Origin: Setoptus koraiensis
Lineage: Eukaryota > Arthropoda
DNA: 64,000 bases
Direction: 5' to 3'
Assembly (NCBI GenBank): GCA_048013815.1
Contig: CM106585.1
Coordinates: forward strand, 10,912,001 to 10,976,000
This document shows positions 30,051 through 44,297 of this stretch, in pieces (position 1 is the stretch's first letter; every line of letters starts with the position of its first letter). The position numbers and the translations under genes are program-made. The notes beneath the pieces are model-generated. The model was not told where the DNA came from, made no database searches, and saw only the letters and a list, made by a program, of their open reading frames with translations.

Positions 30051-33000
30051 CGTTCGTCTTTAAACTGACTCAGTACACTGTCTCAGGTCATTGTTATAGG
30101 AAGTAATTGTAAATCACCTAATTGCCTGATGACTAGCACTGACTAATTTCTTGTTTGTAGTCAAATATTCATGATAATCTGTTTTGCGCCCATTAGAATG
30201 GGTGTGCATTTTGAAAGTCGCCATCGCTGACCACAAAGTTAAATAATCTTAAAAATAGAATAGAAAGCAAGAGATAATCTTGCTGGGAGGGTGTGCTGAT
30301 GACACGCCTATCATCGCTGTCGTTACACAACCAGATATCAAGCAACCAAAAAGTATTATATAACAGTTGAAAGGCATGCAGTCTAGCTAAATGGCTACAG
30401 GCTAGGCGACCGGCTGAAGTGTTTAAGTGGTCTAATGATGGCGAAATTTTCTCAAGAGAGATAGCTGATTCATGTATCTTAAGTAGCTTGTGCAAAACTG
30501 TTATTTGGTAAAGGTCCTGCTCACTATCTATCCGTTATCTAACACCAGACAAGCAGTCAGAGAAAAAGAGCCAGTCTCCGGCCAGTCATGAACAGACAAT
30601 ACAATTCAATAATTTACACTCTTGCTCTCGTTCATTTCAATGTCTCCGCCAATGACCATGAGCTAGTTCATTTAAGCAGAAATTCGTGATAATGGGTAGA
30701 GCTTTTGTTGTCATAGTCCGTACTCTCTGATATAATAATGGATTTGTGAATATTGAGCACTGTTACACCGACGCCAGTGACGCTCCCATTTTTTTCATTC
30801 AACACCGACCACGACAGAGATGACGACAACAACAACGACGGCAATGGCGACTTATTACGTAATAATAACATAACAAGGTAATAACCTCAATTGTAACTGT
30901 TGTTGTGCAACAAAAATACGTTTAGTTGCTCGCTACTTTCACTGAATTAGACGAGTTGTTTTGATTGAAATGGTCAGTGACGCAGTGATTATCATCATTT
31001 GAGCATAAAAGCCAAACAATGTTGCAGTTGCAAATGTTTTACCATTTCTTCTTCTCACATAATTTTGCCTTCAGTGGATCAATTGGTATATCTCGTTCTT
31101 TTGTATAGAGAGATAATTATGTGACTTGTTTAGCCGTTTTTTTTTCTGAAAAGCTCGTCGCCTCATGCTGAGCACTCTTTCTCTCTCTTTATGGCAGTTC
31201 AATGTATCTATAAGTGTATGTGAAAGCAACTTGAAGAATGAAAAATGGATTATGGTAAAGATAAACCAACTCTAATTGTCGTCCAATCAAGTTAATGTTA
31301 ATTGCTTCGGAGGTGGTCTACTAGTCAACCTCATTAAACCTTGGTACACGACTTGCGACGACAATATATTATCATTGTTGTTGTTATTATTATTATTGTT
31401 ATTATTATATTATGCAAAGTTGATTATCATGGTTACTATTTCATCATATTAGTGATTGTCCGCACAAGCGAGAATTCGGTAGATTTTGAACGAGATTCCT
31501 TGACTCACTCCTAACACATTTTCAATTATCTTTTAGTCTTTCAATAAGATATAATATGGTACTATTAGAGAATAATAGAGATTATATTTAGAATGAACGA
31601 AAATACCGTTTGATTGGTCTTGAGCCATAATGTCGATCACAAGGAAAATCTAACAGTTCAAACTTTTTCCAACCAATGTCAATCTTTCATCAACCAAAAA
31701 AGCACTCAGCGAACTCTTTTTCTTCAAGCCACAATTCTCTCAAAAGGCACCCAGCACAGTAGGTCTACAGAAAGTTACTTCAAAAATGATATTTGCAAAG
31801 ATACGATGATATTTGAGTGGACCATACAACAACTACCATCAAATCTGTGTGATCAATCACCATCGTTGCGGATCCCAATCACTCATTAGTATCTGGTGAT
31901 GATTTCTTAAATATTCATACGTTTTTTTCCGAAACTCCTCCTAACCCAATCTGACCGATTAGTATATGATGCAAAAAAGACAACCAACAACAAACATGTT
32001 AAATCGTTGAGCTGAGCAAATTGGAAAACGAATGTTTCACTCATGTTATTCGCTAGTCCCAAACTCATGTCTCGTCTCATATCAATAGGATAGCATTCAT
32101 CAATTGAGTAGCCACAGATAATGTGGTCAGAGCATTGATAGCCTCGAATGAGTTTGAGGCAGACATGAGATTGAGACAATATGAGTAACAAAATCTCGCG
32201 GATGAAACGAATATCACTAATTATTATCGATAGCTTTGTTACCTTGGACTGTCGCTAGTTCAAACGACCAAATTATTTTATACTACATTCTCTGTGACAG
32301 GAAGCTGAGCCTGGTGTCAAGCCAGACTTCGTCTAAATCGACGCCCTAGGTTTCGTTATGACATACTGCAGATGATCTCCACCCCAATATGTTTACCCTC
32401 TGGAATTGTGGGCTTGGCGAAAGGTTAAATGCAGAATTGACAGTCTGTAGACGTGAAAAGTATTGAGGGTAAGAAAAGTTTCGGAATGTTTTTCAGAGAC
32501 TTATGCGCTAAGTCAATTATTATGTTTAGTGATATTACACCGGAGCTTGCCTCAATACAGCACCAGGATTCTAAAACAAATTCCATCCATTTTTGTGATC
32601 ATTTTTTGAATCGGGCTGTACTTGAAAGGCAGCAAATATCACTCGAGTTTGTTAGATGGCCACATTCTGCATTCCATTGAACAATTGTGGGACCCCGATA
32701 TTCAGATCCTCTGTCTGTTTGCCTTTCCAACCTACCCTGTTGTAGAAACCCAAATATACCTCTTTATCTGAAGCATCACCAAAAGTAAGATTAATATGTG
32801 AGTAACTAAAGAGGCGACAGATGGGCTAGAGTTGTTTCAAACGTTATCCCATTATGAACTAAAAATCTGCACTCCTCTACCATCGAAGTAGTTCCGGCTG
32901 GGCCTCTGAAGATTTTTTGATCTCGATTCAACAATTAGTCTACCTTCGATTTAGTATCCAGACTAGTGTTTATACCGACCAGTGTGTCTGTTAGAAACTA

Positions 33001-35321
33001 AGCTTGATACAGATTAGTGGAAAGATAATACATAAATGGTATAGAGATTTTCGTATAACGATAACATCAGGTAATAAGTTGGTGGTATAAGTTTAGTAGC
33101 TCATGCTCGAATGAGCTCAACCGTTCTTTATCAAAATCTATCTAGTCTATGTAACGAGTGGTGATAATGATATTGACTAGACCTTGATTGATCACATTCA
33201 GTATAGTTATGCGATTAATTAATTAATGCCCACCTGGTTATGAGGAAAACATTGTTAGAACTGATTCCAATCTTTTGTCAACTAGAAAAACATTGATTGA
33301 GCTGACTGGCAATGTTACTCGAATCCAATGAAAACTGGTGCTGACTTAGCATGCAAATGTCGTCTAGACTTGATAACGAATGCAACACTAATTAAAATTC
33401 ATCTGTACATACCTGTTGACTAAGATATGACTTGGCTAAACGAGTGCGTTCTTATATCGAAGCTTCTTTACAGAGATGTACTCGACGAACTATTCTAAAC
33501 AATATTGAGTGAATAATTTTATCAACAACGAATGATCAAATATCTACATAACAAGTCGATGCTATCAGAGACAATCAGATCGACCAACAATAATCCAGCT
33601 AGCACTAGCAAAATCGACAAAACTCATTCGCGTCGCTCAATTATGAACATCATGATATTTGCAGGTAGATCATAATGAACTGAGATTTAAATTGTTCGAT
33701 CAATCATTGTGAATCATTGCAATCATTCATCGCCAGTGTGATGATTTGCCAGGCGTCCATATAAACGCCGATGACTTTTTGCGAACTTAAACCTACCCGA
33801 TCGTAGATGATACGAAACGTGACAACAACTAACTAACTAGGTTGATCAGATTGGCAAACTGGATGTTTGAGCGTCAGTCGTAGCCTCGATTTACAGCAGT
33901 GTCACAGCTAGTTGTCAGTCGAATATCTGTAATGAAAACTTTGCATAGCAGTTCAATATTTGGCGCCTCAAAACATCCCCTGACAAAGTTTTGCTATTAT
34001 TTTGAGCCGGCAATCGATTTCACAATTGTTTTATTCATTGTAAGATACAACTGACGGCCGACAAGTGCTTTCTGCTCACTGATCAGCCTCACACAGCGAC
34101 ACACGCGGATAGTCACGGATTTTCCTTTTCTCAGTTTGTACTGTTATTGATTGTATACTAAATTCTAACAGCGTTTTGCTGTATTTTTCGATTATTATGT
34201 AAGTCAGTCTTCAACTTAGACCTGACAGTAGTAGTTATCTGCTATGTTGTTGTTTAAGTTGATTAAGTTTTAGTTTGATATACGTTGCAAGTGCAAAGTG
34301 GGTCTATAATTAGAAAAGTGCCAGTGCATGTGAATAACTGGGCCAAAAGATGATAGAGACGATAACCAGTGGCACTCAAGTGTGATATCATACTATACTA
34401 CAACAAGTACGATACAGCCGAGATAGTATAGATCAGCATCGGCTCAAGTATACTTGAGCGGGCCTGTAAGCCAGCCTAGCGGACTAGATATTGTCATGTC
34501 AGGGTTAGGATAATTTCTCCTATTATTCAGGAAATTGTGACATGCGACACAATTGCCTTAAGGCCTACAGAGCCGATTATCTCGAAGCTAAAATGATAAG
34601 ATTCGGGGGAGAATTCTCGCTAAATCAACTGTTTCAACAGTCCAAATGAAGTCTAATGATCATTAATGCACGACAATAACGATTATAACGTTAGATTATA
34701 ACGTATTTACAATTGTTAATGTTTACGTGCGTCAGTTTACACATACATAATAATAATAACAACAAAAATACATGTAATACTAATACAGTATCCGCCTGTC
34801 ACGATATTTTTTTTATTATTAATGTCGCCTAAGTACATTTGCTACACTTGCGCTCTACTTACTAGGCTCACGCACCATGTGTGATATACATACTCCATTT
34901 CAAACGCTAAGCTAACAACAACGACAACATCAGTAACAACGAAAACGCATCTACTTGAAACAATCGTCGTTTTTGCGGTTACATAATATTACTATTATAT
35001 ATATATAAACATAATATAATTCCCAACGAGATATCTTAGTGTATTAATATTAAGGCCAATTAAATTATACCAGCCAGCAAGCGAGCATGTCATATAGGGA
35101 TTGAAAAATCACAGACTGTAATCTAGATCAATCTATAACCATGTAGCAAATAACCACTTATTGAAAGCCTACACTCATCACATCTACACACCCTTATATA
35201 TACAGATATTGTTGATATATCTCCATATATATACAAATATATTTGTATATTGCAAACTGGTGATAGGTAGTCGTCGTTGTCATATAATATAAATATCAGC
35301 CGTATTAGTACCTTAGTCACA
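30051..35321. other. 5.3-kb gene desert
   Basis: I found no gene with recognisable domains or consistent splice structure on either strand. Open frames of 60-100 codons occur (for example 31614-31889 and 31907-32191) but look random. It is AT-rich with (att)n at 31377-31411 and ta-rich stretches near 34990-35010 and 35215-35250. It may hold regulatory sequence for the cuticle-like gene or a non-coding first exon of GCLC. Confidence 0.55.
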
Positions 35322-37268
35322 ATGGGCCTTTTATCCCAAGGACACCCGCTCTCTTGGGACGAAACGAAAAAATATGCAAAATTTGTCCAGCAAAGAGGCA
35401 TCGTTCAATTCTGTAATATTTATAACGTAGCTAAACACCGGCAAGACCGATGCCTGAAATGGGGCGACGAGGTAGAATATATAATTGTAAAATTTGATCA
35501 TGAGAACAAACGGGCCAAAGTTAGTTTGAAGGCCGAAAAAATCTTTCAGCTTATTCAGGATAAGCACAACAAAACAGCAACAACAAATGGTTTTCCCAAC
35601 TCATTTTGGGTTCCAGAATTTGGTGCGTATATGGTCGAAAGCACACCAGGCACACCTTATGGAGATTCATGCGAGGATAGAGTACTGACCGCCTTAAATT
35701 CGGTAGAGGCCAATATGAGATTCAGACGGCAAGAATTACAAGAGCTTCTTGACCATGATGAAACAATTATGTCTCTAACTAGCTTTCCCAGATTGGGCTG
35801 CCCCAAATTTACTCACCCCATTTACGAACCTCAACCTAAAACGAGTGCCTCCGGTTCTCTGTTTTTCCCAGATGAAGCTATATTTGGGGGACATCCTAGG
35901 TTCAAGACATTAGTCAAAAATATACGTGCGAGAAGAAAAAGAAAAGTGATCATCAACCTTCCAATCTTCAAGGATAAAAATACCACAATACCATTTGTAG
36001 AACATTTCGATGATGAAGAGGCTAAACTGGCCACCAAGCCAAGTCACATTTACATGGATGCCATGGGTTTCGGTATGGGTTGTTGCTGTTTACAGATGAC
36101 ATTTCAGGCTTCGCACATGGACGAGGCCAAGTTACTATACGACCAGCTAGCTCCATTTTGTCCCATCGCAATGGCGCTAAGTGCAGCGTCGCCTGTATAT
36201 AGGGGCTATCTAACCGATCGCGATTGCAGATGGGAAGTAATATCGTGTGCCGTTGATGATAGGACCAAAGAGGAGTCAAGTGAAGTTAAAGATCCGAGCG
36301 GACAATATTACCAGATATCTAAATCTCGTTACGATTCTATAGATTCCTATATCTCGACACACGGAGAGGAGTTTAATGATTTACCGCTCACGCTAGATCA
36401 ATCATATTATGAGCATATGATAAAGAACGGTGTAGACAATTTGGTAGCCAGACATATAGCCCATCTCTTCATAAGAGAACCTATTACATTATACGAAGAG
36501 AAACTAGATCAAAGAGATGACGAGTTTGATCATTTCGAGAACATACAATCTACTAATTGGCAAACTATGAGATTTAAGCCACCACCATCTGCCTCCTCTC
36601 CTATCGGTTGGCGCGTGGAATTCAGACCTCTGGAAGCTCAGACAACAGATTTTGAGAACGCCGCCTACGTAGTGTTTATCGCATTATTGACAAGATTAAT
36701 ATTATCATACAGACTGGATCTACTAATTCCCATATCAATGGTAGACGAAAATATGGTTAAAGCACAAGAAAGGGATGCAATTAGCAGATCCAAATTCTGG
36801 TTTAGGAAAGATATAATCAAGTGTTGTTCCAAAAATAATCGTACCAAGCTATCGAATCAAATATTGACAGATAACGACATCGAGGAAACACCGACTAAAA
36901 AAGAACAATGTGATCCGAAATCCTGTTCAACTTTGATGTCAATCAATGAAATAATCAATGGCAGTGACGATTTTCCGGGATTGGTTCCGTTACTTAGACA
37001 ATATCTAAGCTCTGTAGAAATAGATCCGGGAACTCTATGCACCATCGAAAAATACCTGAAGCTTATATCCGATAGGGCTTCTTTAAAAGTTAAAACAACT
37101 GCTAAGTGGATAAGAGATTTCATTGATCAACATCCTAAATATAAACACGACTCTGTTGTAAACGATGAAATTAATTATGATCTCTTGCACAAAATGGACC
37201 AGATATCTAGACGAAAAATTGATTGTCCCGAGTTGACAGGCTGTTTTGGCATAAATGAACAAAATTAG
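35322..37268 (+). CDS. GCLC: Glutamate-cysteine ligase catalytic subunit
   Basis: 648 residues in one exon. The start is the ATG of MGLLSQGHPLSWDETKKYA, which matches the animal N-terminus; an earlier in-frame ATA-led stretch is not conserved. Characteristic segments: LKWGDEVEYIIVKFDHENK, FGAYMVESTPGTPYG, SFPRLGCPKFT, DAMGFGMGCCCLQMTFQASH with the substrate-channel Cys pair, RYDSIDSYIS, ENIQSTNWQTMRFKPPP, GWRVEFRPLEAQTTDFENAA and FPGLVPLLRQYL. The enzyme couples ATP hydrolysis to joining glutamate and cysteine, the rate-limiting step of glutathione synthesis, in the cytosol, usually with modifier subunit GCLM. Animal GCLC genes normally have many introns, so an intronless copy is odd; retroposition or lineage-specific intron loss are options. 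The frame is fully open and conserved, so it is probably functional. Confidence 0.96.
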   Translation: MGLLSQGHPLSWDETKKYAKFVQQRGIVQFCNIYNVAKHRQDRCLKWGDEVEYIIVKFDHENKRAKVSLKAEKIFQLIQDKHNKTATTNGFPNSFWVPEFGAYMVESTPGTPYGDSCEDRVLTALNSVEANMRFRRQELQELLDHDETIMSLTSFPRLGCPKFTHPIYEPQPKTSASGSLFFPDEAIFGGHPRFKTLVKNIRARRKRKVIINLPIFKDKNTTIPFVEHFDDEEAKLATKPSHIYMDAMGFGMGCCCLQMTFQASHMDEAKLLYDQLAPFCPIAMALSAASPVYRGYLTDRDCRWEVISCAVDDRTKEESSEVKDPSGQYYQISKSRYDSIDSYISTHGEEFNDLPLTLDQSYYEHMIKNGVDNLVARHIAHLFIREPITLYEEKLDQRDDEFDHFENIQSTNWQTMRFKPPPSASSPIGWRVEFRPLEAQTTDFENAAYVVFIALLTRLILSYRLDLLIPISMVDENMVKAQERDAISRSKFWFRKDIIKCCSKNNRTKLSNQILTDNDIEETPTKKEQCDPKSCSTLMSINEIINGSDDFPGLVPLLRQYLSSVEIDPGTLCTIEKYLKLISDRASLKVKTTAKWIRDFIDQHPKYKHDSVVNDEINYDLLHKMDQISRRKIDCPELTGCFGINEQN

Positions 37269-38445
37269 AGTTTCCAAAAAGACTTGCCAGTCAGGTCATG
37301 TATTACACTCCCAATTATTGAAGATTATTTTCCTTATGATAGATCATTCCCGGGCTGTTATGTATATTTAAATTTATATATTTATAAATTGCCAAAGGTT
37401 ATCGGGTCAAAATTGAAACATTTAGTTTTTTAGATTTCTTTTGTCTGGGGCTGCTGGTCATTTTACGTAAGCCGGACCCGATAGTTTGTGTAGATTTTTC
37501 AATGTCTCCACAGCTACTTTAGAAACATCCGACAGGGCGGCGCTGCTCAGCTTACAGCACGTAGTGTAAGCAAGTGGCAGTCAATGACGGTAGGAAGATA
37601 TCTGCAGGATTCCGCCGCTTGCAAGCCGGTGGGCGCGTGCTTGCAAGCAGCGCACCAAAGCGAGCGATTGCGCCTGGGCCTTAGAGCAAGCGGTCAGAAA
37701 AAGATAATATTTCACGCAACAGTGTGCGTTTGGCTGTTCATTTTCGAACGATACCAGTGCCTCTGGTGGACACTTTTCTAAGCCCGGGCCTGGCCGTATG
37801 AAAATAGGCTGTTTGTGCGCCTCGCAGCGCCCCCTAGCATCTGTTGGCGCAACTGCTGGGGTGCACTTGTGCGTTTCGTGCGTTTCGTGCGTTTCGTGCG
37901 TTTCGTGCATTTTGTGCGGGTGTGCGCTGCGGTAAGTGGATGCAGGTAGCACAGTTGTGTGCCACTGGTAGGGGCGGCACTGGCTGGCTGTCGCAAGGGC
38001 AGTCGGACAGACGGACGGACAGACGGACGGACAGACATGCGGGCGCACATGAGCGCGCGAGGCACACGGCCGGCGATGTGCGCTGGCGCTGTGCGCAGCA
38101 GCTGAAGCGGCTGCAAAGTGCAGTTGGTGTTGTAGAGAAACTGCGACAAGTGCTAGCGGTGGCATTGTGCACTCTCACTCGAACTTTGGTGGTTGTTACA
38201 TCACAAGCAAGTTGTTGTTGTGCATTCATTATCCATTGTTGCATCACCATGACCAGCAAATTGTGGCAAAATACGTGCTTATTTATACCGCTATTTATAT
38301 CATCACAACCATCAACTATTTTATATATTTATACATCGAGTGCGACAGTTTTATCAATTGTGTTCAGTGCAGCAGCGACAAAAAATTTGCAGCGACAGCG
38401 AGGCCCAAATGCAAGCAGCTCAACGCTATAGCGCACGACAGCAAC
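37269..38445. other. GCLC 3' flank and cadherin 5' region
   Basis: Holds the 3' UTR of GCLC and, from about 37,500, GC-richer sequence with short tandem repeats at 37869-37918 (period 9) and 38004-38035 (period 12). It probably contains the cadherin promoter and 5' UTR. Open frames here are low-complexity and judged spurious. Confidence 0.5.
37869..37918. repeat. 9-bp tandem repeat
   Basis: About five copies of gcgtttcgt. Confidence 0.85.
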
Positions 38446-41400
38446 ATGATAGCGGCCTTAGTGATCAAGATATTATTTTTGATATTAATTGTCAACAATT
38501 GTTGTAGGTTGATACCGGTGTGCAATTCGCAGCACACGTACACGCGCCAGAACAACCAGCCGAGAACAAAGAAGTCGACGACAACGCAACAGCAAGCAAC
38601 CCAAATCCAAGCCCAAACCCAACCATCAAACAGCTCAACAAATGTCGCAGAATTGTGCTACCTGTCCAACGGGGGCTCGTCGCTCACGCTGACAGTCAAC
38701 GAGGCAACGGCCATCGGCTCAATAATCGGAACGATAGACGTGAGTACCCAATAACCCAAGACAATTATTTTATTTCGCCAATCTGACCATTCGAAGCGAC
38801 TGTGTGCCATTGTCTCGTATCATCGAGTACGTGATATTGGTGCGCTCGCCAGGCACGTCCCAGCCACACGAAACGCGCTTTTTCCGGTCAAAACAGCAAA
38901 CAAATGTTATTTGGTTGCCGCCACTCACATGCATCGTATGTCGTATTGATATTTGTTATTATATACGTTATATTGATATATCATACATGATATATCATAC
39001 ATGATATGTTATATATGGCGTGTTATGTGTGTTAAATGTGATATGTTGTATGCCGGCAGCTGCCCAACAGACCAATTTGGCACAGTCATTAATTGGCGCT
39101 ATCTGTTGCCGCTGGCCACGGCGCCGAGGAGCCTCTCACCTCGATCGCTTGCCGCATGACCTGCCACTTGGGCACTGCAATTTGAGCTGGCCCTGTTTTG
39201 ACGCTCGTCCACGCTTTCGCGCTTGCGAATCACTTCGTGAAAGATCCATATAAATCATATTGATTTATGTGCACTTGAAAGCGCAAATGATTGCGAACAG
39301 CAAAAATCATATTGTGTCCCCGTATCTCAATAGCTCAATCGGATAATTAACGTGCCTGGCACATTCTTGTCCGCTCGACAACGTGAGCTCCTCGAAATGA
39401 GTGCCCCGAATGGCACTCTCACGCATGCAATTCGACCTCGGACACGGCTCTCTCCGGAGCCTGTCATCGTACATGATCACATTGGCGTTGATTGGAGCCG
39501 TAGATCACAAGTTACTTGACTTTTGCAAATTCGAAAAATTGACTCATCAACATGCTCGCATAAACAGTGACGCAAGCACTGCTTGTGTCACATCTCTTCT
39601 CAAGCCTTCTCAAGTCGACTTTCGGTTTGATTTCTTGGTCGAGAAACTTGCCAAATTTTGACAAAAATACCAATTTTTTGATCGCGGCGACACACAGGCT
39701 GAGCTTCGGAAGACAGAGATTTCGGACACGCTAGCCGGATAGTGAAAAGACTGAATATGTTGGAATATGTTAGAGCGAGAATGGAAGCGTCTATTTGGCC
39801 AAAAATTGCACCTCTTGGTCTTCGATGCGACTTTGCGCGCCTTCATCTGTTGTGCCCCCGTTCACCTAAATGATGAAATGAACTTGAATGTGATAAAATA
39901 TTTCAATTTGGTTATTGACTATTTATTACGAACACTGTTCATAGGTGATCATCATTTACGTGCATTATGCAAGACGGACACAACAAATGAGCTTTCAAAG
40001 GGTCGTAGTGAAGATAAGGGCCCTATTATTGTGCTATTATTATTGTGTCACCATCATTGTCGTTCGCATTGTGTCGGCCATCATTCAGCACATTGTTTAT
40101 GGCTGTCGATTTGATTGTGATCGGATCGAAAATGACACAAACACTTTTAATGGCGTGTCCACCGGAATGAAATTGTTAGAATTTGAATTTCTCTGTCATT
40201 CGTGCGTTATAATCAACAATAAATTTCCAAGCGAATTAATGACGTCGCAGTGTGATGGGTCTCGAATTGCGGCCCCTCACATTGTTTGAAAAAAAAGGCT
40301 GGCAGAGTTTGAAAAGTGGCCAGACGAAAACTGGCTCAGACTAGATGTAAGATGTCACGAAATTCTTGACTGTTCTGTATTTGCATTTGTATATTTGCTT
40401 TTTGTGGCCGTGGCAGATTGTTTCATCCAATCATAATTTGTGCTGCAATCCTTTTGTTATAGCAACCACTCCATGCGACTTTTGCATATCTCTATCACTT
40501 GTCCGTCTCGATGGGGCCGTCAGCAGCAGCCTGGTGGCAGTTGACTCGCAACTATGGCAGGGCTAACAAGGCTTCGTATGCGCTAAATCTTGTTGCTGTT
40601 GTCGTTGTTGTCGTTGTTGCTGTCGTTGTGATGCGACAGTTGACCCATGATTGCAGGAACCGCAGCAGGCACCTTCTCAGCATGACAAACACGTACAGTG
40701 GCCAGTTGCGGCAAGAACGGGCACGGGGCCAGTGCAACGACAATTAGACTATTTTCATTAATTCTGTTCATTAATTAATCGCATACATGCATACGTGGCT
40801 GACTTGGCTGTTGCATAACGTATAATCAGTGCCATACCCGTGTGTGTGTGTGTGTGTCATGTGGCACGTGTGTTATTAGCTTAGCGTGGAACAGTGCGGA
40901 ACTGGCTAGCGGATTGCTAATTGTTCCGCTTCTGTGACTGGAATTGCTAGCCAGTGACTGGCCAGTGACTGGCCAGTGACTGACCAGCGACTGGCCAGCG
41001 ACTGGCCAGTTGACAATCACAAAGAGAGCGGAAAGAGCTGGCCCAAGTTCAGTGACCCCGCTCGCATCCTGATCGGCGCGTCGGCGCAAGGCTCGCGAGT
41101 GTTGCCAACGAGCAATAAAAAGTCGCCATGACCATTTGATAGATTGCGCTTGATCGTCATTAGTGCTCGTTGCGTCTCACTCTGCATGCCGATTTGCCAC
41201 ATCTCACCTGTGGCCAGTTGATGGCAAGATCGCGCTTGTGCGATCTCATTCGTGCCACTTGTGCAATCTCATTTGTGCGATATGACTCGCGACATCCGAC
41301 AGGTGACTTGTGCGATTGTGTCTTGTTGCATGCGCGACAGAGTGCGGACAGAGTTGGCGTTGTTGTCGCGCCCGACACACGGGATGTACGGGCAAATGTG

Positions 41401-44261
41401 GGCAAATGTGGGCATATGTGACTGGCGCGATGTGAGCGCGATGTGTATGCAATGATGCGGTCAAATGGTCGCACATAATTTGTGGGAGCCGACTAATAAC
41501 TGGAGCCCATTAGCCAATCAGCAGCGTGTTGATTGAACCATTAATGAATGCCAATAATCGAGCCGTCGCAATAATCACCGTTGCGTCACATTGTTTGTGG
41601 CCTGTGTCGACAATGCGTGCACAATATCATTTCGTCGGCCACCGCATCCACTGATCGACATACATGCTGCCAGCGTCAGCTGGCCGCGCTTGTCACCTGT
41701 CGTCACCTGACGGCTGTCAACTGTCAACTGGCGACTGGCGACTGTGAATGTCACCGCGGCTTGACACAATAATGCATCGATTCGGTCTGACTGATTCACA
41801 ACAACCGATTGTCAGTCTCAATCGCGTTGATTCGGTCGCGTTGATTCGGTCGCGTTGATTCGGTCGCGCTGATTCGGTCGCGTTGATTCGGCGCGATTGG
41901 CGCGATCAGGTGAACTTGACAAAAGCGCTGCCAGCTGTCAAGTCGCCGGCGACAACAGAAATATTGCTGGTTGTTGTTGCGTAACACACACACACAACAA
42001 GCAAATGACCAGTGCGCCATAATGATGAGTGTTTGTCGTTGCTTTTGTTGATTTTGTGTGTAAGTTAACAGCACAGCCAACAACAAATGCAACCAGTAGA
42101 CCAGCAAAAGCACCATTATATATAGTATATACAGTATGTAATGATGAGCGTTGTTGTTCGACCTTGTCGTTGCCTTTGTTGATTTTGTGCAATTTTAACA
42201 CACACACAATCTCACTGTTTGTGTGTGACGCAATCGCAACGTCGTCGTCGTCGTCTTTTCATTAAAACTAATTGGCTTCTTACGGCCGGCTATTGCATCA
42301 TCAAGTGGCGCACACAATGGACGCAACACTCGAGCGCCACCAAATAATCGCCGCGCCGCTAATAAAGCCGCTGATAAAGCCGCGTCGAGGAAATGAGCGG
42401 CCATATATTAATGTCTTCTCTCTCGATCCGTCGCTCTGTCGCTCTCTCGATCTGTCGGTCTCCGGCAGCGGCAACGACAACGCCAGCGACACCGACACCG
42501 ACAACAACGGCATCAGCAGCGACAGCAGCGGCATCAGCAGCGACAGCAACGGCGACAGCAACAAGGCCAAACTCTAGTTATATCGCGCCGCTCTGATGCA
42601 AGTTGCCAGTGGCTGGTGCTCGTTGGCGGTGCTTGCTGGCGGCGCTTGCTGGCGCTAGCTGGTGGCACTTGATATAGTGATATAAATACGAACACACCCA
42701 AAAGTGAGTGCTCGAGTTTGCCGGCGACAAACACCGGCGACGCCAACAAACACAAACGGCCAACGCGATCGCCAACAAACACAAACGGCCAACGCGATCG
42801 CCAACAAACGGCCAACGCAAACGCCAACAAACGGTCAACGCGAACGCCAACAAACGGCGACGAGCGGCGACGAGCGGCGATAACGAGAGCATTGTCGTCT
42901 TGTTGCCGAGAGGATGTGACCGGCGCCCAGCTTGAGGCTATCTTTTCTTCTTTTCTTCGTTGCTTTAAAACTGCACCTCACCTGTGCTACCTGTGCTACC
43001 TGTGCACAGGTTGAGCACAGGCAGCACAGGTAAGTTGGCTCTGTTGTTGGCCGGTGTGACTATAAGGCGAAACTTGACCATCACTCGGCATCGCTGTAAC
43101 TGCACACCGTAACAGCACGCTGTGCATTGTGATCGCGAAGCCAACTAACGTTTATGTAACTAACTTTATGGCCGCCACACTTACGTAAGTCATACGTCGG
43201 TCATACGCAATTGTTGTGCAAGTCTTGCGCAAGTCACAGGTAAATCGTACGCAAATCTTACGTAATCTATCATCGTCGCAGCATCGCACCGTCGCAACGT
43301 CGCAACGTCGCAACGTCGCAACTTGGCATCGTCGCATCGTCGTAGCGTGAAGCGTCGTGTGGTGTCATATGACGCAGTGGCAAAGGGAGGCGCCGCACGG
43401 TGTGAGGCGGCTCGCATCGAGGCTCCCGAGTGGCACTGCTAACGAGCCATCGCTAAACTCTCTTTGTTCGCTTCTTATCCCCTCTTTTATGCCTCGAATC
43501 GCCATTAACGTTCTATTGTTGCCGTACCTGCCCCATAATCCCACATCCCTGCATCGTCTGCCTCATCTGCCTCATCAACATCATCTGCACCGTCTGCACC
43601 GTCTGCACCGTCCGCATCACCTGTATCACCGGCACCGTCCGCATCACATGTATCACCGGCATCACCGGCATCACCGGCATCGCCTGCATCACCGGCATCA
43701 GGTTAATGGTTACCCGTCGCTGGAGAACGGAAATATAGAGTTATTCATCGATTACAAGTACAGCATTGCACAAAATGGCGCTTTTATTAGGGATCTTATG
43801 CTGACCAGTAAAACTGGCGCTCGGGACACCAATCACAATAGTGGCACAACGGGCGCGACATCGCCGCTTGTGGAGCCGTCGTCGTCGCCGTCACCGGCGT
43901 CGTGGCTCACCTCAGCCAGCATACCGGACAGTGATCTCGTTTCTCTTGTTGAGCGAGTCGATTTGCTGGACGCGCCCGATGCGGATCAAAATGCTCAACA
44001 GTCATCAACAAGTAGATTGGCCCGCTCGCCGGCCCAATCTCTGGCCGGCTCTTACGTTAGTGCGGTTAGATCGGCTGCCGGCAGAGAATCGAGAAGCGAA
44101 CAAGGCGCACAATTTGCGCCGGCCAGAGAACGGCGGCCTCACGGCGGCACAAGTGACGACAACGGCGACATGAGGCAAACAAACAACACTAGTCAGCTAA
44201 GGCGCTTTACTCGCAGCTCAAGGCCGCTTTTGGACGGGGGGCAACCGCATCAGCAACAACC

Positions 44262-44297
<36 letters not shown>

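Larger units (their letters stand above)
38740..43701 (+). other. Cadherin intron 1
   Basis: Donor gtgagt at 38740 and acceptor catcag ending at 43701. The 5-kb intron is dense in short tandem duplications: 40951-41009 (period 11), 41823-41891 (period 14), 42742-42880 (period about 26), 43290-43322 (period 9) and an array of catcaccgg-like units at 43555-43700 running up to the acceptor. No nested gene is supported. Confidence 0.75.

Noticed and set aside
31614-32680. Frames of 75-94 codons in the 30-35 kb region
   Set aside because: No recognisable domains, no coding-like codon pattern, no splice partners.
37581-38165. Long overlapping frames on both strands
   Set aside because: Open only because of short tandem repeats with periods divisible by three; low-complexity Cys/Pro/Ser or Arg/Thr products.
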